Shown here: piece after piece, positions 59,401-64,000 of the stretch
Position numbering within the stretch: the stretch's first letter is position 1
Layout of the letters: each line of letters begins with the position of its first letter
Assembly (NCBI RefSeq): GCF_003248355.1
Contig: NZ_QKWY01000002.1
Coordinates: forward strand, 434,001 to 498,000
Reading direction: 5' to 3'
DNA from: Streptomyces sp. AC1-42W
GTDB lineage: Bacteria; Actinomycetota; Actinomycetes; Streptomycetales; Streptomycetaceae
Length of the DNA stretch: 64,000 bases
Notes under the pieces: generated by a model
Database searches by the model: none
What the model saw: only the letters and a program-made list of their open reading frames with translations
What the model was told of the DNA's origin: nothing
Translations under genes and position numbers: made by a program

Positions 59401-60312
59401 TCAGTCCGGTGGGCTGTCGCCCGGCCGGTCCACGCAGGACAGGGCCATGATCTCGTCCTCGGTCGGCTTCGCCTCGTCCCGCGTCTCCTTGGGGACCGCG
59501 CCCAGGCTGTTCTGGAAGTCGCGTTCCCAGGCCGTGGCCTGGCGCACGTACTCGATCAGTGCGTCGCGCAGCCGGACGCAGTCCTTGCGGTGGCCCTTGG
59601 CCATGGCGATGCCGTAGTCGTTCGGCTCGCCGAACTTGATGCCGGGCACTACCCGGAGCGTCGGGTTCGCCGCCTCGAACCCGTAAAGGATCAGCTGGTC
59701 CGTGGAGACGGCGGCGACGTCCTCCTTCCCGTCCTTGAGCGCCCGTACACACGCACTCGCGTCCTCTTCCGTCCGCAGGACGATCTTGTCGTGCGAGGGC
59801 TTGCTCAGCTCGTTGGCGGAGGTGGTGCCCTTCCATACGCAGACGACCCTGCCGTTGAGGTCGGCCAGCTTCCGGATGCTTTTGTCGTCGTCGCGGATCA
59901 GGAACCCCTGCTGGGTGGAGGCGTACGGGCCGACGAAGTCGAGGCCGTCACCGCCCTCGTCCTGCGGCGCCATCCGGCTGGGGGTGATCGAGTACGTGGC
60001 GGCCACCAGCTGCACATCGCCGTCGTGCAGCAGCCTGGCGCGGTTCTTGGACAGCACCCCGCTGAAGCGCGGGGTCTCGTAGCCGAGCATGTTCATGAGG
60101 TTGCCGACGACGGAGATGTCGAAGCCGTTGTACTCGCCGTCGTGCGGCGAGTAGCTCGTGCCGGGCTGGTCGCTCTTGGCCGCGACCTCCGTACGGTCGC
60201 TGAGGATCGACTCCGGTTCGGAATCGCAGCCGGTCGCGGTCACGTACAGCGCGGCCGCCGCGACGGCCGCCGTGACGGTCACCGCCCGCCGGTGCCGGAC
60301 TGCTCGTGTCAT
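59401..60312 (-). CDS. ABC transporter solute-binding lipoprotein (amino-acid type)
   Basis: 303 residues. Lipobox VTATGC puts the lipid Cys at 29. The mature protein is a family-3 binding protein: GEYNGFDISVVGNLMNMLG, ISITP-like SITPSRM, and FVGPYASTQQGFLI. It lacks permease genes nearby. It is the last of three minus-strand genes (61098, 60358, 59401) and may be a sensor rather than a transporter part. Confidence 0.85.
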   Translation of the reverse strand: MTRAVRHRRAVTVTAAVAAAALYVTATGCDSEPESILSDRTEVAAKSDQPGTSYSPHDGEYNGFDISVVGNLMNMLGYETPRFSGVLSKNRARLLHDGDVQLVAATYSITPSRMAPQDEGGDGLDFVGPYASTQQGFLIRDDDKSIRKLADLNGRVVCVWKGTTSANELSKPSHDKIVLRTEEDASACVRALKDGKEDVAAVSTDQLILYGFEAANPTLRVVPGIKFGEPNDYGIAMAKGHRKDCVRLRDALIEYVRQATAWERDFQNSLGAVPKETRDEAKPTEDEIMALSCVDRPGDSPPD

Positions 60313-60357
60313 CTGTGCCTCGCTCCCTGTGCGTTGTCGCCCTGCGCGTTGGCGGCG

Positions 60358-61101
60358 TCAGTCGTTGTGGAGGACGGCCCGCCAGTCGACCAGCCGCAGG
60401 GTGCAGCCCTCGACGGTCCGGACCTGTAGTTCGAAGGAGGTGCCGGACCGGTCGGCGAGATCGCCCAGCGCGAAGTCGGTGGTGGAGCGGGCGGGCAGCT
60501 GCGACCGGCGCGGGCTGACGCCCTGGGTGACCGCGGTGAGCAGGACGCGCGTCTTGTGGGAGCACGCCGGGGCGTCCGGATCGTCCTCCCCGATCTCCAG
60601 GGTGAGCCGGAGCCGGTCCCGCCGGTCGGCGCGGTCCGGCTGGGGCAGCGTGAGGGTCAGGGCGCTGCCCGGCTCCCCGGTCAGCGGCTGCTCGCCGGTC
60701 ACCCGGATCGTCGCCGGGACCTCGCCGTTGCGTACGACGTTCTGGAAGGACCACCAGCTGACCAGGGAGAGGACGAGCGAGGCGATGAGCAGCCAGGTCC
60801 GCGCCCGGTACCAGAACCTCCGGCCGCGCGGCTGGTTCGTCCCGATGTGGATGACGGCGGTCAGGAAGGCGAGGATCAGGAAGGTGAAGAAGGCGGTGTA
60901 CTGCTTGCGCGGGCCGCCCGGCCAGTTCCAGGCGGCGTAGCCGGCGAGGACGGTCGCCAGGACGAGGAAGAGCCAGCCCGCGACGGAGGGCACCCGCTGG
61001 AAGAAGATCTGGAACATGGTGCCGACACGGCTGATGACCGTGCCGCCGTCACCGTAGTTCTTGCCCTCGAACGAGCTCCCTCCGCCGGTGCCGTCGCTCA
61101 T
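60358..61101 (-). CDS. Membrane protein with an N-terminal Gly-rich motif
   Basis: 247 residues: a polar Gly-rich N terminus (GKNYGDGGTVISRVGTMFQI at about 13-32), three membrane helices (VAGWLFLVLATVLAGYAAW, YTAFFTFLILAFLTAVIHI, TWLLIASLVLSLVSWW) and a soluble C-terminal beta domain of about 120 residues. No family recognised. ATGA overlap couples it to the gene before it, whose C terminus carries a similar motif. Confidence 0.75.
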   Translation of the reverse strand: MSDGTGGGSSFEGKNYGDGGTVISRVGTMFQIFFQRVPSVAGWLFLVLATVLAGYAAWNWPGGPRKQYTAFFTFLILAFLTAVIHIGTNQPRGRRFWYRARTWLLIASLVLSLVSWWSFQNVVRNGEVPATIRVTGEQPLTGEPGSALTLTLPQPDRADRRDRLRLTLEIGEDDPDAPACSHKTRVLLTAVTQGVSPRRSQLPARSTTDFALGDLADRSGTSFELQVRTVEGCTLRLVDWRAVLHND

Positions 61102-61529
61102 GACCGGTCGTCTCTCAGGTGCTGGTTGAACGTCCCGACGCTGCCGACCACCGTGTTGTAGTCGCCGCGCGACTCGACGCTGATGTGCGGGGCGGGTGCG
61201 GTGGCCCTGACCACGTTCACGAGGCCGGGGTCCTTCTCCGGGTCGGCCAGCCAGGTGGTCAGCGCGGTGGCGAGCCTGTCGCGTTCCTCATCGTTCAACC
61301 CCGCCAGCATGGCGTCCAGTCGGTCGGCGTCCCGCGAGGCGAGCGCGCCCTCGTCGGCGGACGCGGGATCGTCCCGGCCGATGAGGCGCCGGAACGTGCC
61401 CTCGCCCGCGTCGAGGGCACGGTCGGAGATCCGGTCCACGGTGCCCTGCAACACGCCGTCGGCCGCGCGGGAGGCGAAGAAGGAGAAGTAGGGGGCAAGC
61501 TGGCCGGCGAGATCGATCAAAAGGGACAC
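61098..61529 (-). CDS. Small protein with a C-terminal TVVGSVGTFNQ motif
   Basis: 143 residues. Helical N-terminal part, then LNDEERDRLATALTTWLADP and a C-terminal glycine-rich tail ISVESRGDYNTVVGSVGTFN. The tail aligns without gaps to the N terminus of the membrane protein encoded next. No family recognised. First gene of a three-gene operon. Confidence 0.72.
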   Translation of the reverse strand: MSLLIDLAGQLAPYFSFFASRAADGVLQGTVDRISDRALDAGEGTFRRLIGRDDPASADEGALASRDADRLDAMLAGLNDEERDRLATALTTWLADPEKDPGLVNVVRATAPAPHISVESRGDYNTVVGSVGTFNQHLRDDRS

Positions 61530-61959
61530 GATGGCTCCAGGAGGGGCGTGAGGACACTGCCAACTCTCTTGATGCCCAAGGGTAGTTGAGTGGACACAAA
61601 TCCGGCATACGAAAATTGGTACGTCCGGTGGGTGTACCGCTCAACTGGTGACGGACGGCAGGCCGAAGTATGCGGCTATCGCCCGTGCGTCCCGGTCGTC
61701 CCGGTCCCCGTCGTGCTCCCAGCGGTCGTGGGAAGGGTCCGTCTCCCACACCCGGCACTCCGAGTCCGGCCCGATGAGGTTCGCGGCGAGCAGACCCGCC
61801 TGTAGTCGACGTCGTCGTAGTGGAGTTGATGCGGTCCCGCCGGGGCGACAGGGCCCGGCATATTCGCGCGACACGTCGTCGGGGGCTCTGGAATTCTGCG
61901 GGCGGACCGCGTGCGGCTCCGTTTCGGTGTTCCTTTTTCCGGACTTGAATGGGTGAGCG
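61530..61959 (-). other. Intergenic stretch with a possible decayed short gene
   Basis: 430 bp. On the minus strand a frame ending at 61641 reads GLLAANLIGPDSECRVWETD then RWEHDGDRDDRDARAIAAYF, which looks protein-like. Its upstream part continues only in another frame (QLHYDDVDYR at about 61820-61850), as if a frameshift had split a small gene. I do not recognise a family. The rest is AT-richer and probably contains the promoters of the flanking divergent genes. Confidence 0.35.
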
Positions 61960-62589
61960 ATGACTTTTGTGCTGGAAGGGCCGGTCCTGCGGGGCTCCCG
62001 GGTACGGCTGGAACCGCTGGAACACCGGCACGCCGAGGGGCTGTCGCGGGCCGGGCAGGAGAACCGGGACGCGTACGGATACACCTGGGTCCCCGAGCCC
62101 GACGAGGTCGAGGGCTACATCGAGGCCCAGCTCGGCCGGGCCGCCGCCGGGAAGCTCGTGCCGTACGTCCAGGTGGACCCGGCGTCCGGGCGGGTCATCG
62201 GGGCCACGGCCTTCTGGGAGCCGCGGTACTGGATGGGCGAGGACGACCTCACCGCGATCGAGGTCGGCTTCACCTGGCTCGCCGCCTCCGCACAGGGCAC
62301 CGGCGTGAACACCGAGGCCAAGTACCTGCTCTTCCGGCACGCGTTCGAGGAGTGGTACGTCGAGCGCGTCGATCTGAAGACCGACGCCCGCAACGCGCGC
62401 TCACGGGCCGCGATCGAATCCGTGGGCGCCCGCTTCGAGGGCGTCCTGCGCAACTGGTCCCGGTCCTGGGCGCCCGGCGAGGGCGACCGGCTGCGGGACT
62501 CGGCGATCTTCTCCATCACGTCCGACGAGTGGCCGGCGGTCCGGGAGCGCCTGGAGGCGCGGATGCGGCGGACACCGGCCGGAGGGTGA
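61960..62589 (+). CDS. GNAT-family N-acetyltransferase
   Basis: 209-residue RimJ/RimL-like acetyltransferase: GSRVRLEPLEHRHAEGL at the start, IEVGFTWLAASAQGTGVNTE (acetyl-CoA loop) and VDLKTDARNARSRAAIESVGARFEGVLR. It would acetylate a protein N terminus or small amine. ATG 61960. A strong terminator follows. Confidence 0.9.
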   Translation: MTFVLEGPVLRGSRVRLEPLEHRHAEGLSRAGQENRDAYGYTWVPEPDEVEGYIEAQLGRAAAGKLVPYVQVDPASGRVIGATAFWEPRYWMGEDDLTAIEVGFTWLAASAQGTGVNTEAKYLLFRHAFEEWYVERVDLKTDARNARSRAAIESVGARFEGVLRNWSRSWAPGEGDRLRDSAIFSITSDEWPAVRERLEARMRRTPAGG

Positions 62590-62597
62590 GCGGACGC

Positions 62598-62637
62598 ACG
62601 GAGCCGCCCGCGCCGGGTTCGGCGCGGGCGGCTCCGT
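62598..62637. terminator. Bidirectional hairpin terminator
   Basis: Perfect 17-bp stem (62598-62614 and 62621-62637, ACGGAGCCGCCCGCGCC) with loop GGGTTC, between the convergent acetyltransferase and copper ATPase genes. Confidence 0.9.
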
Positions 62638-62688
62638 CGTGCGTTGCGCTGCGTGCTGTGCGTGGCGTACGGGGTACTGGCGTACCGG

Positions 62689-64000
62689 TTACGCCTCCGC
62701 CCGGAAGCCCCGCAGGCGGAGCGAGTTGCCGACCACGAAGACCGACGAGAACGCCATCGCCGCGCCCGCGATCATCGGGTTCAGCAGGCCCGCGGCGGCC
62801 AGCGGGAGCGCCGCCACGTTGTAGGCGAAGGCCCAGAACAGGTTCGTCCGGATCGTGCCCAGGGTCCGGCGGGCCAGGCGGATCGCGTCCGCGGCCGCCC
62901 GCAGGTCGCCGCGCACCAGGGTCAGGTCACCGGCCTCGATCGCCGCGTCCGTGCCGGTGCCCATCGCGAGGCCGAGGTCGGCCTGGGCGAGAGCGGCCGC
63001 GTCGTTCACGCCGTCCCCGACCATCGCGACCGAACGGCCCTCCGCCTGGAGGCGCTTGACCACGTCCACCTTGTCCTGCGGCATGACCTCCGCGTACACC
63101 TCGTCGATCCCGACCTCCGCGGCGACCGCCTCCGCGACCGCACGGTTGTCACCGGTCAGCAGGATCGGCTTCAGGCCCAGCCGGCGCAGCCGCTTGATCG
63201 CCTCCGCGCTGGTGTCCTTCACCGCGTCGGCCACCTCCAGGACCGCACGCGCCTCGCCGTCCCAGGCGACCGCGATGGCCGTCCGGCCGGCGGCCTCCGC
63301 CTCCGCCTTGCGGCGGGCCAGTTCGGCCGGGAGACGGATCTCCCACTGGGCGAGCAGCTGCTCGCGGCCCACGAGGACCGCGTGGCCCTCCACGATGCCC
63401 TGGACGCCGAGTCCGGGGACGTTGGTGAAGTCCTCGGGGGTGGGGAGGGTGGTGCCGGTGCGGTCGGTGGCGCCGGTGGCGACGGCTTGGGCGATGGGGT
63501 GTTCGGAGGCGTGTTCGAGGGCTCCGGCCAGGCGGAGGACGTCGGTTTCGGTGGTGCCGGTCGTGGTGTGGATGGTCTGGAGGGTCATGCGGCCGGTGGT
63601 GACGGTGCCGGTCTTGTCCAGGACGATGGTGTCGACGCGGCGGGTGGATTCGAGGACTTCGGGGCCCTTGATGAGGATGCCGAGCTGGGCGCCGCGTCCG
63701 GTGCCGACCATGAGGGCGGTCGGGGTGGCGAGGCCCAGGGCGCAGGGGCAGGCGATGATCAGCACGGCCACCGCCGCCGTGAACGCCGCCGTCAGCCCGG
63801 CGCCGTTGCCCAGCCAGAAGCCCAGGGTGCCCAGGGCGAGCGCGATGACCACGGGGACGAACACCGCCGAGATCCGGTCCGCGAGCCGCTGCGCCGCCGC
63901 CTTGCCGTTCTGGGCGTCCTCGACGAGCTTGGCCATCCGGGCGAGCTGGGTGTCCGAGCCGACCCGCGTCGCCTCCACGACCAGCCGGCCGCCCGCGTTG
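62689..64000 (-). CDS. Copper-translocating P-type ATPase (partial)
   Basis: The frame runs off the window edge, so only the C-terminal 437 or so residues are seen. They contain the metal motif CPC in IIACPCALGLATPTALM, the phosphorylated DKTGT, the HP dipeptide (ASEHPIAQA), the nucleotide-binding GDN and MVGDGVNDAAAL, and the last membrane pair with NPMIAGAAMAFSSVFVVGNSLRL. CPC plus MAFSSVFVVGNSLRL (the MxxSS helix) marks a P1B-1 Cu+ exporter (CopA/CtpA). The N-terminal metal-binding domains and start lie beyond 64000. Confidence 0.95.
   Translation of the reverse strand, partial: NAGGRLVVEATRVGSDTQLARMAKLVEDAQNGKAAAQRLADRISAVFVPVVIALALGTLGFWLGNGAGLTAAFTAAVAVLIIACPCALGLATPTALMVGTGRGAQLGILIKGPEVLESTRRVDTIVLDKTGTVTTGRMTLQTIHTTTGTTETDVLRLAGALEHASEHPIAQAVATGATDRTGTTLPTPEDFTNVPGLGVQGIVEGHAVLVGREQLLAQWEIRLPAELARRKAEAEAAGRTAIAVAWDGEARAVLEVADAVKDTSAEAIKRLRRLGLKPILLTGDNRAVAEAVAAEVGIDEVYAEVMPQDKVDVVKRLQAEGRSVAMVGDGVNDAAALAQADLGLAMGTGTDAAIEAGDLTLVRGDLRAAADAIRLARRTLGTIRTNLFWAFAYNVAALPLAAAGLLNPMIAGAAMAFSSVFVVGNSLRLRGFRAEA

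Overview
This is chromosomal DNA from a Streptomyces or a very close relative. It has very high GC with G/C-ending third codon positions, many GTG and TTG starts, XRE/DUF397 pairs, a groEL led by two CIRCE operators, and amino-sugar genes led by a DasR-type site. The order of the conserved genes (amino-sugar genes, trehalose genes, thrC, cold-shock gene, groEL, then murP/murQ/murR) agrees with what I remember of the S. coelicolor chromosome around SCO4283-SCO4308. That comparison is from memory, not a search.

Left core, 1-20.5 kb. A PfkB sugar kinase, nagA, nagK and a SIS-domain sugar isomerase lie on the minus strand. An intact IS630-family element (4489-6167) splits the divergent promoter region between the SIS gene and a sugar-binding lipoprotein gene. 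DUF3263 and otsB follow. Between otsB and otsA sits an accessory cassette: Trypco2, then a 1284-residue trypsin/NTPase/TPR protein, then DUF4913. Next come otsA, a glucosyl-3-phosphoglycerate synthase, a SAM-I riboswitch controlling thrC, a CysO-like sulfur carrier, a cold-shock protein and groEL2.

Accessory region, 20.5-45.5 kb. It starts with a deletion scar joining the stumps of a TetR gene and a hydrolase gene. A 2-kb XRE-ImmA/PIN toxin-antitoxin cassette between 21-bp direct repeats follows, then small ordinary genes, then a graveyard of nested elements: a vapC remnant, an IS701-family element, an IS5 remnant, a 162-bp TA-flanked MITE, an ISL3 element and an IS66 element. From 32.9 to 41.1 kb lies the most interesting locus, with visibly lower GC. 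It has the architecture of the Streptomyces umbrella toxin (Umb) particles. UmbC has a signal peptide, four ALF repeats, a coiled coil, four more ALF repeats, a second coiled coil, a HINT domain and a DddA-like deaminase warhead. UmbB is a small secreted protein. UmbA is a catalytically dead trypsin fold joined to a B-lectin-like domain and six FG-GAP repeats. An Imm1-family immunity gene sits beside the toxin end of umbC. The whole locus is bounded by perfect 26-bp inverted repeats. After it come a DUF397/XRE operon, an HPr gene strikingly like the enterobacterial one, and an IS4-family element with a frameshifted transposase and a 10-bp target duplication.

Right core, 45.5-64 kb. A septum-formation-type lipoprotein gene is translationally linked to an ABC ATPase and two paralogous permeases. 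Next are an IMPase-like gene, an APH-type kinase, a small secreted protein and a Uma2 protein. The minus-strand operon murR-murQ-murP handles N-acetylmuramic acid uptake and cleavage and has RpiR-type operators. The window ends with a DUF4031 pair, an MFS pump, an HD hydrolase, a three-gene operon (cytoplasmic protein, membrane protein, solute-binding lipoprotein), a GNAT enzyme and a copper ATPase cut by the window edge. No tRNA, rRNA or CRISPR array was seen.
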